DNA of 64,000 nt, taken from assembly GCF_910592395.1 (NCBI RefSeq), contig NC_088315.1, positions 3,908,501 to 3,972,500 of the forward strand. Direction: 5' to 3'. Both the position numbers and the translations under genes were made by a program. This stretch comes from Lineus longissimus. Lineage: Eukaryota > Nemertea > Pilidiophora > Heteronemertea > Lineidae. This document shows, one piece after another, positions 12,364 through 24,826 of the stretch. The notes beneath the pieces are model-generated. The model was not told the DNA's origin. It searched no databases and saw nothing but the letters and a program-made list of their open reading frames with translations. How positions within the stretch are numbered: the stretch's first letter is position 1; every line of letters begins with the position of its first letter.

Positions 12364-12418
12364 CTTTTTACTGTTCTTCATTGAAGTGCAGAATAAAATG
12401 TTGGACGGAATTTATTAA

Positions 12419-12451
12419 AACAACAACAACAACGACAACAACAAACAAACA
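12419..12451. repeat. AAC-type microsatellite
   Basis: Imperfect run of CAA/ACA trinucleotides on the plus strand just before the 9-nt candidate microexon. Simple-sequence repeat. Confidence 0.7.
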
Positions 12452-12480
12452 CCCGTATCTATGACAAGGGCGAGACTTAC

Positions 12481-12489
12481 CTGGCACAT
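12481..12489 (-). other. Candidate 9-nt microexon
   Basis: On the minus strand a long pyrimidine tract ending ttttttctcgtag is followed by ATGTGCCAG and then a near-consensus donor, CAG|gtaagtctcg. Nine bases keep phase. Either this is a microexon or a chance juxtaposition; the quality of both sites favours real splicing signals. Confidence 0.35.
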
Positions 12490-12728
12490 CTACGAGAAAA
12501 AACATGAAAAAGAAAAAAAGAACAACACTTGCTGATAAATTATCATCAATGGCTTGGCATTTTTATCATACGCCTGGCTAAACGCTGTATCATTCCAGAT
12601 TAGACAAAAAAATGATGCTTTTGCATCTTTCGACTTCTGCCAAATGTCATGATTATGCAACTCCTTACCAGCAATCAAGTGTCAATACTAATAATTTAAA
12701 TACGTTTAACCCATGTAATGATGTAGAG

Positions 12729-12905
12729 TTTTAATGAGCCATTTAGAGTTCGTTTGAAGCCAAGACCACTTATTCACCGAGCAGAATTACTAGAGCCGTC
12801 GGCGTTTAGATGCTCTCGACTAACCTTTATACATGTGTTCTTGTAGAGTTTAGAAAGCAATTACACATGTATAGAGTTCGTTTGACGCCAAGGCCCTTGT
12901 TCGCG
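12729..12905. repeat. Diverged direct repeat
   Basis: The block TAGAGTTCGTTTGAAGCCAA near 12745 recurs near 12872 with one change (GACGCCAA), and the flanks are also loosely similar. This looks like an old local duplication with a period of about 127 bp. Confidence 0.45.
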
Positions 12906-13055
12906 GAGGAAAATATCAAGGGCCTTAGATTTTCTCCAAATCGTGTGTATAGGTATGGGCTTACAGCTCCGAGCATCCTATTGTTCCGTTCGCAGAGTCT
13001 GTCAACGCATTTGGATGTGATGTGGTGCCGAACCGCTCCTTTCTTGACACATTAG

Positions 13056-14560
13056 CTGGAATTAGGATTCGTTGTGCGTAGGGCAATAAAAAATGACTAT
13101 AGTTTACTTACCATCTATGTTTTTCCCATGGGATGCAGATGAGGGGTGAGAAAAGAAAATACATGTTACATTTAATGGGGGTTTATATAAAACAGGCAAG
13201 CATAATAATAAAAAACAATTATGTCTGTTATTTACAGAGCGCTACATACATGTAACTCAGAACGATATGCTGAAAGCGCTACCAAAAGTGAGGTTCCCAA
13301 CCAACGTTTCAAGCTTTCTTAAAAGTGTCTTGATCGCCAATCGCAGCGAATTCCTTCGGTATACACCTTTTTCCAGCAATGTGAAAAGACCTCTTTCGGT
13401 TTCTGGGGTGAGATTCTGGAAAGTTTCCATGGGCTTTTTATTTCCCTGAAAAAAATATCGGATGCATCCGTGATATGTGGACTGATATCCAGATTTCGTT
13501 AACAGACAGATAACTACTCACTTTATTTCCCTGGATGCGTGAAAAATACGGAAACAAACGATAGTTTAGTAATTGGAGTTCACACCTAATGTAAACCACA
13601 CAAACATTACATAAATCAGTGAAATACTAGTAATACATGCACATTCTATTCAGATATTGTCTGGTGATGGGGAAGGAGATTTTATGAGGGAACAGTGATT
13701 TTGTGTGGGTGGGGGTTATATGGTGTGACAGGATCAATATGAGGTAAAGTGGTTGTCGAAAATGAAAATGCCTTGTATTAAATATCGAGTAAAAAAGCTA
13801 AGAAACATAAGGAGTTTTTGTAACACTGGCAATATTTTTAGAATCAAAACATAATCAGCTACAGCGTTGAGCCTTTGATACTCTGCTAGAACTGATTCGA
13901 TCTTTCCTCAAGGTCATCTTTGGTAGAATACAAAGACTTCAAATCCTCTTTTAATCTATTCAAATACACAGACAGCAATAATCTCTATTACTAGTTGAAT
14001 TTCCCGTTTGAGGTTCACACGTGATACATGTACATGTAAATTTGAAAGGTAATCATAGAAATTCCTTTAAACATCGATGGGGTCATCCAATATTGATTAC
14101 AGATATCTATTTCTCCAGGGTTTTCGATATTGGTACAAAATAATTACTATCCAATTCTTGATCCCACCTACTTAGAAACAAACAGCATAAAAACAAAATG
14201 TCTCTTTTATATCCACTTTCGTAAATTTCATCTGATTGATCAGTATACCAGCTTAATGTTATTATCAATCAGTATACATGCATCATGTGTCTCAGAACTT
14301 AATGCTTTCGAATGACAATTCGGCTGCTGACCTTTCAAGGACTTATTGGTGCTGAATACCGTTGATCTATTTGGTTATGAATTGGGCTACTTTTTGTCCT
14401 TTATGCTTCCTCAATCCTCTGTCACAAGTTAATTTTTTTAAACATTACCGAGGCTCGTCTTTTCTTTTTATATTTTGCTCATTGTTTTGGTTTTAGAGCT
14501 AGGAGGACTATTCGAGCTCAAGCGAGTCTTCCAAAATGGTTTAATGGATAAGATACTTAC
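13056..14560. other. Intergenic or intronic, no gene seen
   Basis: There is a good minus-strand donor-like site at about 13110 (TAGATG|GTAAGT) but no credible exon upstream of it. The remainder is AT-rich with no domain-bearing frame. Confidence 0.35.
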
Positions 14561-14566
14561 CAAATT
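14561..14566 (-). other. Candidate 6-nt microexon
   Basis: On the minus strand the tract ctttctttctttcatgctcacag is a textbook acceptor. Six bases later (AATTTG) comes a near-consensus donor, TTG|gtaagtatc. If real it adds Asn-Leu in phase 0. It lies downstream of the candidate peptide gene at 15660-17085 and could belong to it. Confidence 0.3.
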
Positions 14567-15659
14567 CTGTGAGCATGAAAGAAAGAAAGAACTGTTAATT
14601 CGATTAATATCATATGATTGTCTGGTGATAGAGCATGTTTATGTTGCACGCAGAATGTGTGCATGGGGAGAATTGCGACAGAAAATAGGACGCTGGAAGA
14701 AAATCGTCTTCAGGAATTGGTTCACAAATATTTTCCGTAAATGACATATAAGAAATATTTTTATGGCCGATACCGGTTGCACCACATATTTCAGTAGCCC
14801 TTACAAAATATTGACGAAATAAACATGACAAAGTTTACTTCACAAAGAAAGGTGAGGTCTGCAGCGTTTCCCCATCAATACGGGAAGTAGTGAAATAATC
14901 ATGGTTAGCATCAAAACCATATTACATTTATGAATTGTTTCTGGGTGATCGAATTTCTCAGTGCTGCGCCTACTTTCTTATAGAATTGTTTGGGGAACGG
15001 TAGAGAATGACTATTGTTCTTTACAATTTCTTTGAAGAACGACAATTCGAATCGACAGCCAATCTTATATGTTTTTCAAGTTGTCATAAGACTGTGTAAC
15101 AATGGGAACTACGGAACGTGCGGGCTTTGTTTAAAGACAATAGACTGTATTGGGCTAGGCCGGAATTCTTTTAACAGAGAGGTAAGAAAGGGCAAGAAAA
15201 TCAAATGAGTAAGCACGTTCGACGAGTTGATTACGCTGCTAACACTGTATTACATTAATCTCCTTTTTTGAATCGACACCGCTTGTGAATCAATAAGCCA
15301 TCGTCATTAGCAAATGATGTACAAATGTACTATGAAAGCCAGATGCAACACATCCGATTTGATATAACAATAGGACATCTCTAATACAAGACAGAAATGT
15401 TGCAAAGGAAGAACTGGTGTTATCTTAGTAATTTCATTGTGCAATTGTGCTTGCCAATTTCCTTACGTTTTTGATATTAAAGAGAAGTCAGAAAAGGAAT
15501 TGCGAATTCCGAAAAATGGAGCAATTAATTACGACTTGCGCGAGCTGCGAACTACTTAAGAGACGCAAGCGCAAGACGGAATTTGGAAATATAACACAAT
15601 CAAAAATATCAGATCAGAAGACATCACTAGTTGAGAAAGTCTGATACATGATGACTTAC

Positions 15660-17085
15660 CCCTCGCTTGTCGGTTGATATGTCTGGTAAAGGCAGTCTCC
15701 GGCCCTCCGAAGCCACTTAAAAATACAAAAGAAACTGTATGAGTAAAGCATAGAGACTCGAGATGCTGTTCTTGCTGCCAACTGTTTTTGAAATTTCTTT
15801 TGAGTTATCAGGTTGTCCTGTTCTTCTTCAATGTGGAAGAACCTGTCCTTGGTGGTTCGATAATTTTCTCATCTGAAAAAAAGGAAGAGAAATGGGGTAA
15901 TCGCGAGCGAGCCTCGCAGGCAATTGACGCATAGAAAGACGCAATTCCCGCAGCTCACTTTTCCATAGTACTGTACTTGACCGTGGACTGCCGTTAGTGA
16001 CGGCTGAGAGGCAAAAGTACGGCAGACTTGTGAGCAAAGTTGTCGATAACATGCACATCATTCTTAGCTATCACCAATATCGGGAAAACGACAATACCAC
16101 TCGGTCAACGGTATGTCGATATTATTGTTACCCTGGGGCGGGGGGGGGGGGGCTGACGTGTTTGGCTCTCTTTCTTAAGGAGTGACAGGCAGGATCATAC
16201 GGAGTGCACGGCGTATGCATAAAACAACTTGCAGCAAGAGGCTCTCTTGGTTAGGCGCCCCCCCCCCCCCCCCACTAGGTCGATTGTGAGATGATCTGGT
16301 AAAACAATGTATTCTGGCAATGGGAGTTGTTTAAAGGCATAATATGATTTTCAGAACGAGCATAGCAACGAACTAAGTCAGGTAAGTAACTTTAATGGAT
16401 GTTACGGGTACCACAACAAGATTTCCAAAGCGTAGAACTTCGCGACACGCCCTTGACGTTCGAACTGGTAAAATACCAATACGATGTACCTTGAGTCAGT
16501 AACATTTAAGAATCAGAGAGACACAGACGTACAGCTTGCAACAAAAAGAGAGCCTGGGGCCAGAAAGACCTCATCAAAAGGTACATTAAGCCAGAACTAA
16601 CAATATATAATACACAGCTTCAGTTATAATTGTCTTGACTGTGAAAAGATCTTTGTGATGGTTGAAACCATGATAAACCTATCACGCACTTAAATCTACG
16701 AGACAAATCATGACATGTTGTGAATATCCCTAAAATTACCGACGTAAATGCCATTTTTCAGAAATGACCTTTCCTCTAGACGTTCAGACATAAGTAAGAA
16801 AAAATGCGTTATATTCTGCGCTCATTCACATACATGGGTTGGGCTGTCGGAGTGAGACAGTTGAAACATCAGCGCTTGCCACGCCTGAGGTAAGGTTTAC
16901 GATTTCTGTTCGGTCCCGGTACATCAATTCATCTGATAGAGAGGGCGATTCTTTTCGACAGCGTGCTGAAAGTTTAGAGGGAACCGAAGACGACAGGAAA
17001 ATATCACCCGATTGAAAATGTCTAAAGACTTACCGATAGACAGTATTAATCCAAGCACAATTGAATACAGCAGTAAGGGTTGCAT
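15660..17085 (-). CDS. Candidate secreted peptide precursor, 5' part (three exons)
   Basis: Exon 1 (17085-17034) encodes a pure signal sequence, MQPLLLYSIVLGLILSI, and ends at a perfect donor (ATCG|GTAAGT) in phase 1. Exon 2 (15872-15843) has a strong acceptor (cctttttttcag) and continues in phase as DEKIIEPPRT to a weak donor (ACAG|GTTCTT). Exon 3 (15715-15660) has a good acceptor (ttgtatttttaag) and a consensus donor (GGG|GTAAGT). In the phase set by exons 1 and 2 it reads VASEGRRLPLPDISTDKRG. The RR and KR pairs would release a short peptide, LPLPDISTD, typical of prohormone processing. No downstream stop exon is proven. Exon 3 is open in another frame too, so the joined model is tentative. 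Confidence 0.4.
16140..16152 (+). repeat. Poly-G run (13 G)
   Basis: Uninterrupted G13. Together with the C16 run 105 nt downstream it could form a G:C stem or a G-quadruplex. The motif GGCTCTCTT occurs shortly after this run and again just before the C run. Homopolymer length may be a sequencing estimate. Confidence 0.6.
16258..16273 (+). repeat. Poly-C run (16 C)
   Basis: Uninterrupted C16, complementary to the G13 run upstream. See the G run for the shared flanking motif. Confidence 0.6.
16355..16381 (+). other. Candidate 27-nt plus-strand microexon
   Basis: The acceptor tgattttcag and a perfect donor (GTCAG|gtaagtaac) enclose 27 bases, in frame as NEHSNELSQ. It lies opposite intron 1 of the candidate minus-strand peptide gene. 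No partner exon was found. Confidence 0.25.
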
Positions 17086-19687
17086 TATCCGTTTAGAATC
17101 AGGTGCCAGAATTGGTATTATCACAATGCTACCGTGTGATGCTGCCTTGAAAACAATAGTCTAGTCACGAATGCCGAAAAAGAAGCTCTGAGCGCTAGTC
17201 AAAGATCCAGGTTACAATAGACAATATATCGTGATCGACTGTCAAAACGAAAACCCACCAAAAGGTCAACACTTGCTGAAGGTAATATATAATAGCAACC
17301 TGAGTTTTAAATCTAGAGTTGGAAAACTAAGCGGCTACGATTAGGAAAAAACGATTCAATCGGCTCGCACCCTGATTAGTTTGACTTGAGTAATCCGATA
17401 TGCTCTCTGTCTGTCACGATATTTTAACTTTTCTGACGAATTGAAATCAGGATTATGAGTGTCGTACCCACTTTTGCAGTAACGGAAGCCCCTGCTATCA
17501 CAAAAACATTAGCTGCTTTACAAACCCGCCTCGAGTAAGTTTATTGCTGCTACTTCTAAATGTGCTATGTAACCAACGTGTCCTCCAGCACAAACTGTAC
17601 TACACGGCAATTCTCCTTGTTATCATAAAGTTGGTGTGTCTGCTTCCTTTTTTATATAAGGTATCCGTCTAAACAACTTACTTGACGACACGGTGTAATG
17701 ATCCAAGTTGTTACTGAATGTACATATGTATGATATCTCCGTGTTTGATTAGTTAAACATATATTTTCATTTTCGTGGCGATTTTTTGCTAATCACAGGC
17801 GAACTGACTGAGTAACACTAACTCATATTAAACTAGATCCTGTTGAAGATATCAACCTTGAGTCGGACAAATTCCGCCAGAGTAAGAGTGCCTTTTCGTT
17901 GAGAGTTGTCAATTTCCTGATGTGTCCTTTGATTATCAAAGCGACGTTCTGCCAGAACGTTCCGTATTGGCTCCGAATGCGTAACTAAGTCGATTGAAGA
18001 TAATAAAATGAATACACGTATAGAATTATCCTATGCCCACGTGTATTCGTTATTAGTTCTCAATATGTTCGATACGTCTTTTGATAATTAGGCGAACTTT
18101 GTATTGAACTGGTCTTAGCTAGTGTTGAAGAGCGCAGCACATTGCGTCTATTATCGCCGTGTTTCAACTGTAAACTGACCATAATCACCAATAGTTTTCA
18201 TTAAATCAATAAATCTTAACAAAGTAAACAAGAAACCCCCGATGATTCAACTGCTATAAAAATAACTTTATGATGACTATCCCGGTTTCAAAACGTTGAA
18301 ATGAAAGCCTATGGGTTTACCTTCTTTCTCATATTTTCTTCACCTCAAAGTAAAAGTGTTTGCCGCAAGGAATGAAAACGCAATTGACAAGGCCGGCCAT
18401 TGGGTGTTCTTTAAATGCCTCAGGCAAAATCGATCAAATCTACGCCCTTTATAATGGTTACAAACTTCAAACAGAGATACTTCCTGAACACTTTTGAAAT
18501 ATTACACAGCAATTAAGTATTTATCTCAACGATGTAATGCGCTAAAATTAAACTGCTTTCGTTTTCTTCTTCTGGTATGGTATTACTCTAAATAAGGTCA
18601 GGTTTTGCGAGGTCGAAGTATCTACCGGAACCTGATGAAACTACTGAACCGGATTCATTCATAAAAAAAATATAATAAAATTAAGGAGTGTATTTAATAC
18701 TGTGCTTTTGATTTGATGTCTGACGAGGTAGACAGTGTAGCCAACAACAGATCTGTAGGAACAGGCAGGATACTGGTTCCGATTCACAGCGCGGATCGTA
18801 CCTGGTATCGATACTGCCACTGTTCGGAAGAAGTGGTAAGAATCTACATTTGTAAGGTGCATAATTTTGAGGATTCCTGAATCTCGTTCTCGGTCTCGTG
18901 ATATTCAAATGGTTTTACCGAAGTTTGATACAAACAGATGACTGCGGCCTTCCTTCTCAGAAACACAGCATCGTCAATTTTTGCTGCCATCCTAAAGAAA
19001 TAGAAATCAGTTAATTGCAGCAATCTAATTGTCACCTAATTAGATCTCTTACAGATTGATAACCATAAATCATTTATTAGTTACTTCGGAGCGTAGGATG
19101 TTTTGAAGATGGGCAATTTAGCAAAATTATACTAATCATATAGCTGTTTGTCAATAATTTATGTTATCTTAATTTACCCAAATATGCTGGAAAAGTTTAG
19201 AAATAATATTCAGGAATAGTTCAGGGATATTACTAACCAGTCATCCTTAAAAAAATAAAATCATTAAAAAATACCGGCAGGGCCAAACTGAGCAGACTAT
19301 AAATACTGTCTGTGTCTTCAACCAGATTGGTTTTCAACGGGTGTATTGAATATTTCTAACGGCTCGACTATTGAATATTGTCTAGACTGTTGTTTTGTCA
19401 GAGTTTTATTATTGTCCACATACGAAGATACTGTATAAAGCCTAACAATTTTTTTAAAAAGTTAACAAAGTGATGAACAGCTGGCAGTGGGATACAGGTT
19501 GTATACATGACATTTAAACTAACTGCTTCCTAAACATGTTTTGTTTTATTGGATTTGATGTACTAACAAAGTACCTTTAAGTTCTATTTCAGAGCTGCCA
19601 TAGTTTTTCATTATCGGTATTAATATGTCATGGTTTAACATTCCAGATCTCAGAGTGTGAAATAACAATATTATAACCTCGCGTTAA
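17086..19687. other. Intergenic, no gene seen
   Basis: AT-rich sequence with no supported exon. A small inverted repeat around 18010-18050 (gaatacacg ... cgtgtattc) is the only structure noted. Confidence 0.45.
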
Positions 19688-19765
19688 GGCTTGTTTCCAC
19701 ATAGGCGTTGGCGTTGACGTTTTGCGCTCACCTCCTTTGTCTGGACGCCTATGTGGAAACAAGCC
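19688..19765. repeat. Short foldback (hairpin) element
   Basis: Perfect 21-bp arms at 19688-19708 and 19745-19765, beginning GGCTTGTTTCCACATAGGCG, enclose a 36-nt loop. Perfect complementarity suggests a recent insertion or a selected hairpin. A miniature foldback transposon is most likely. Confidence 0.65.
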
Positions 19766-22700
19766 ATTACTGTAGTTTGCCTCACAATGACGCGAGCAAA
19801 ACTTTCCCCGTCAATTTCTGCGAAAGCGCTTGTCATTTCGTGCATAATAAACAAAATTAATCACTGCCATAGCAAGCGCCAAACGACTGTTCGTCCGATG
19901 TTCCATTTTGACAAGCAGAATCATCACGATGACTGATAACACATTCGCCATTAACCTGAGCATCAACCAACAGCGAACTAATGACGATTTTAATATTGCC
20001 CGATGCCAATTTCTTGAATTAAAACTTGAGCCTTATCAATCAATTTGGTAAGTTCTCATGGGTGAAGCAATCAAATGCATTTTGAGAAGGCTACGTATGA
20101 TGGTGGAAAATTCAATGCACCCCATCCAGTAAGAAAACACTCGCCTGATATGTACTGGCTCAAATAATGCTGTCGTGTATATTATAAAGGAGCGTGTCAA
20201 AAATCTTTTGAAGTCAAAAACGAGCTCTGCTCTTCTTGGGGTAGGGGAGTTGGTGAAAAAGACATAAAAACGGCAATTCTTGTCGTAAAAAGAATTAAAC
20301 TGATTCCTTCGACGAATGACATTTTCTGTCGCACGTGCAAATAGTACCGTCCTTTCCTGAAATATGCAGCCAGTTTTCCCTGGGAATTGATTCAGTCAGA
20401 TTAATACCATTTAGGCTGTCTATTCGGTCTGACAGTGTCTGGGAATTAGCCTACTTCACCCAACATGTAGATACCATCGATTAGGTTGTAATGTTCAAGA
20501 ATACTAGACTCTATACGCACTGTCAGATTATAGATTACACGTCACTCAATTTTCTGAAACCCTAATCATCACCCAAACCCTTCGGACAGCTTGTAATTCA
20601 GTCTTGTCTCCTTGCCAAGGCGAAGGGGTAAGGATTAAATGGTACTATGCATGTAGGTTAATGCCCTAAAGCAGTTGATGCCGGTGTAGAAGCTAACCAA
20701 ATGTCCCCCTAAAGAAAGGCCCTGTTGTATTCTAACGGCTTATATATGGTGTATTGCTCTATAGTTCGTATTCTAAGTCGTGGTGATGGCCTACGACTTC
20801 GTCATATCCGTCTCATATGCACAGTTTGGAATTCAAGATATTGTAAAATGCAGGAGGAATATCAATATAAAAACAACTTTTATCAATTAAATCAATTTGA
20901 ATGTATCACTTTAGATGACTGTAATTCAACCTCGGAGATGAAGCCATGGTTGGAGTCGAAATGGTGCGCAACCCCTGTAAACAATGAAGATACAGCCGCG
21001 GCACTGAGATCAAAATTATATTATAATACGAATACCGATGACGGGAAAATTGTCTGGGAGATACGGATTCAGAAGAACGTCCCTCCTTAGCCTGTAGTTG
21101 GCCAGATTTGAATTGGAGATTCCACTTCACAGGTGGGGTGGAATCTGGTTAATTCCAACTCGATCAGTGGGCATGCTAATTTAGTTCGATAGCTTTCAGG
21201 CAGGGCTAAGTGACATCCTGCTTCTGATGAAAGAAAGATAAGCTGTAAGTGATTCGGTTGGTTTCGTGCTTTGAAGAGACTTGGAGCGCATTTTCATTCC
21301 AAGTCAAAAATGAAGCGACACATTGCCAATGATATGATTTGGCACCGAGCTGAAATACAGCCATTTCAACACTCGAAAATAGGGTTATTCTGGCATGGCT
21401 CTGGAACTTGCGGAATGAAATATTACTGCTCAAGGAGATAAATGAAAAAGTGTGGTATCAGGCTCTCATTTCTAAATACGAAATTTCTTGAAATCCGGCC
21501 CAGAATGGGTAAATACTTTTTAGACACGAATGAACTTTCGCGCAGGTTTTCTGTAGTGGACATCATACATGTTGCAATGTAACAAGCGCACATTTAGTGT
21601 GATCTTCCCTTGAAGCGAATCTAGTGCGATTTCTGGTATAATGCTTCAAGAACGTTGTTCAAAGATGTCTTCGTCTGGCGGGGCCATGTTCTGAAGAGGT
21701 AGAAAAAACCAAACAAGATTGAAGCACTTCTCTCGATAAATGATAGAGATAATTTTCTTGTACTTTCGTGACTAATTACTGGTGTAAGGTGTACCCTTGT
21801 GACATGAACTTTAGTGGTAGGATCAAACTGAGAACAAAAAGCATTGCTTCTCTCTTCGCCTAAGGTGATTCAAGGAATAACTGACATGCATGTGGGTGTA
21901 TACAGGTTGCGTTTTTGAAGTAGGTAGTCAGTTGTTGGGTGGACAAGGATTCTATAATGATTCACTTCAAGGACACTTATCGCTAGCTTTAGTCTGTAAG
22001 GCATCATATAAAAATGGCAAAAAAACAAATCTATGGTGGGACATATACCGCCTCAGTCTGATGTACCCAGAGAATTATGTTTCTTTACTGAGCAATGAAG
22101 AAGCGTCTATGGTACGTACATGCATAGAAGGATATTGATTACATTAGTTATGAAAATGATAATTATTTCATCAGTTGACATTTACCAGCCTAGTGAATTC
22201 TCATAGTGGACCTTTAAAAATTTGATGGGATCGAATTCCAGGCTGTATCTATTACATGCATGTCATTATCTCGGTCATGGCCACAAAATGTATTTAGTTG
22301 AGAAGGTTACTTCCCCGATGTGCTCTCACAGCAAAGTGTTTTTATCCAGCCGTACTTCTAGGTACCATGTTAATAGAAGTGACGGCTCACGAGGGATTGA
22401 TACGGAAAATGAATGATCGAAATAATTTTAATCATCCATCACGAAATCCCAGTTGAACCTTTGAGCTGGGGAGAAGACCAATCTACCTGCGCCGTGCTCT
22501 GGGAAAGAATTGACTTTGGGGAACCTACTGTATATGGTCAATTTAATTGACACTGTTGATCTTGATGTTGATGTTGACATGTTGAAAGCCAAAGATTGTT
22601 AAGATCAGTCGTAGCATTGTGGTGAGAGATGAATTGAACACAACTGTTCAATCTTTGTCTCTTGAGCAGGCATTTTTGTCTTATTTTCTTTTTCTCAGCC

Positions 22701-24123
22701 AAGAGGCAAATGGGTACCTGATTGGTAAAACTGTTTATACGAGGTAGTGATGTTCGCCTAGTTCGAACTGGGACCAGGGGTATTGGTACTATTGCCGTAA
22801 ATAATAGTCAAAGGATGAAGTAGGACCAAATATGGGCCATTTGATACATGTACTAAGTATTGACATATTAATGTTCCCAGCTATTCTGTTTGTTTAGCGT
22901 GCAGTGGGATTTTTCCGTAAAATGGGGTGTAGTTGTTACGTCCCGGGGAAAAACGAACGCTGTCGTCATTGCATGAGTATGCATGCAAGAAGTCGAACGA
23001 ACACGCTATTTGTGTTAAACATAATAGCATGTAATGGATGTATTTCAAGTTACCGTCGGTATTCGGGAATGAACTATTTTTACGTATGACTTTCCAACAA
23101 CAGACGACGACGCCTGACTTTTTATCCTTGATAATAGAACTAATATAGCTAATACTTGGCGCAAAACATCATTGCATGTGGCGGATGCACATTTAAAAAA
23201 AAGTCAATTTTTTTGCGTTTCGATAGAATCTGTGCTCCATTTTTGCGTTGTGATGGTGAATTTGATATCAAAACTTCTAGACGCTGCGTGTGTAAGTTTC
23301 ATTGCGTGTGACGAATTTTTTTTAGGTATATTATTGAGTAAGTAAACAAAGTGATGTTACGTTGGTATTTTTCTTGGTCACTCGTGAAGACCTACCACAT
23401 CGTGATTGAGTTGTTATATGCTGATGAATTTAATAATGAATGGAATTATATCATGTCCATTGACATGTAGCTCCTATCATACCACAAACAAAAGATTTAT
23501 TGTATATCATATGCACTTTATTTTCGCCGATCTAAGATCATTCTGATATTGGGAACATATTTTTTCGAAAAGGTATTTTTTCTCGGATAACCAATAATTA
23601 TCATCATGTTCAGGGCCAGGTTCCTCAAAACAAGTTATGTCATCCACTGAGCATTAACTTACATCTCATTAGTGTTATCTCCTTCACGTAAGCCAATAAA
23701 ATGAAGTTAACGCAACTTAAATGATTACTTCTTTCAACAACCGAGCGCTGGTATAAGTCGTACATGAGGTTAACTATAAACATACTGTTATGAATGATCG
23801 TATGAAGATATTTTCAGGTACGAAAAAAAGCATATCAAAACTGGTCTTTCTTAATATTGAAAGCGTTAAACTGTGAGTGGGTGGTTGTAATTGGGTATTA
23901 ATTGCTCTGGTCAAGTAGATAATCAATCAGGGAGACTTGTTTCATTCGCAATCGCATGACCTAAAGAATCATGAGCGGAAAATTAGCAGCATATCCGGGA
24001 TATTGAAGATCAATAAAAGCAAGTGCTTGATGTGTTGTGAATCATTACTATCATTATCAAAATAGCATCGTGATAAAGTTAAGATAATTTGCATGGGTAA
24101 AGAAAACATATGATTCATACATT
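19766..24123. other. Intergenic, no supported gene
   Basis: A 121-codon plus-strand frame at 20725-21090 and an 82-codon frame at 21890-22138 have no recognisable domain and no matching splice context. No repeat of note was seen. Confidence 0.4.
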
Positions 24124-24357
24124 ATGATATCTTTTCCTGGAGACATCCGTGATTCACGTCTATCTCCATTCACACTCGATCCCCGCTTCGTACAAAACTG
24201 TTTTCAGGTCCCTCTGGCCAATTTAGATTTGCGGTATCTCACATATCACAACGTGCCAAACCACCATTCGTACAGTCATTCTCCTTCCTCGACAAGCCAA
24301 ATACAGGAACCAGTTCCCGGTTCAAGCACTCAGCTCCTTCGTAATGCTATATCTTAA
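24124..24357 (+). CDS. Possible terminal coding segment, Ser/Pro-rich, unrecognised
   Basis: An open frame ends in a Ser/Pro/His-rich tail (HHSYSHSPSSTSQIQEP) and stop. An internal tttctag-like acceptor (actgttttcag at 24207) could start a last exon at 24208 in the same frame. No upstream partner and no polyadenylation signal were found, so the call rests on composition and one acceptor. Confidence 0.2.
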   Translation: MISFPGDIRDSRLSPFTLDPRFVQNCFQVPLANLDLRYLTYHNVPNHHSYSHSPSSTSQIQEPVPGSSTQLLRNAIS

Positions 24358-24549
24358 CCATCAATTGGCGTAGAATGAGTCTGATAATGAGGTCTAATCA
24401 TGTTATTTTTCTTTGAGGTGTGTCATTATGTTGTTCTCCTCAACTCATCTACCCATAAAGGGCAAATCAAGCGGGATGAAGTGTACGCAGTTTTGGCCTT
24501 GGTAGGATAGGAATTTAAATTGGACTTTTTAAAGTCTATTTTAAAGTCT

Positions 24550-24573
24550 CGCGCTAACTTAAAAGTTAGCGCG
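24550..24573. repeat. Small perfect hairpin
   Basis: CGCGCTAACTT, a two-base loop, then AAGTTAGCGCG: 11-bp arms. It is flanked upstream by a repeated TTTAAAGTCT motif. Possible regulatory hairpin or foldback remnant. Confidence 0.5.
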
Positions 24574-24787
24574 ACATGATATCTATTGGACTAGCGAAAA
24601 TGCTCCGCCAAGAACCCTAACCCACGGTATGACATTGTTCTTATCGCCAACTGCCGAGGGCGAATATCCTGATAAAATTCTCATACTTGACAAGAATTTT
24701 GTTCATTTGATTCTTCGTTAAGTTCTTAATGAACAATCTTACAAGAATCTTGGCACGAATATATATGTTTATGTTGACGACACTGCA

Positions 24788-24826
24788 TAAAATCTTAACT
24801 TAAAATCTTAACTTAAAATCTTAAAA
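24788..24826. repeat. 13-bp tandem repeat, about three copies
   Basis: TAAAATCTTAACT is repeated at 24788, 24801 and 24814, the last copy diverging at its end. Similar AATCTTA motifs lie just upstream. Confidence 0.65.

Noticed and set aside
20725-21090. 121-codon plus-strand frame
   Set aside because: No recognisable motif and no acceptor or donor pair that would make it an exon.
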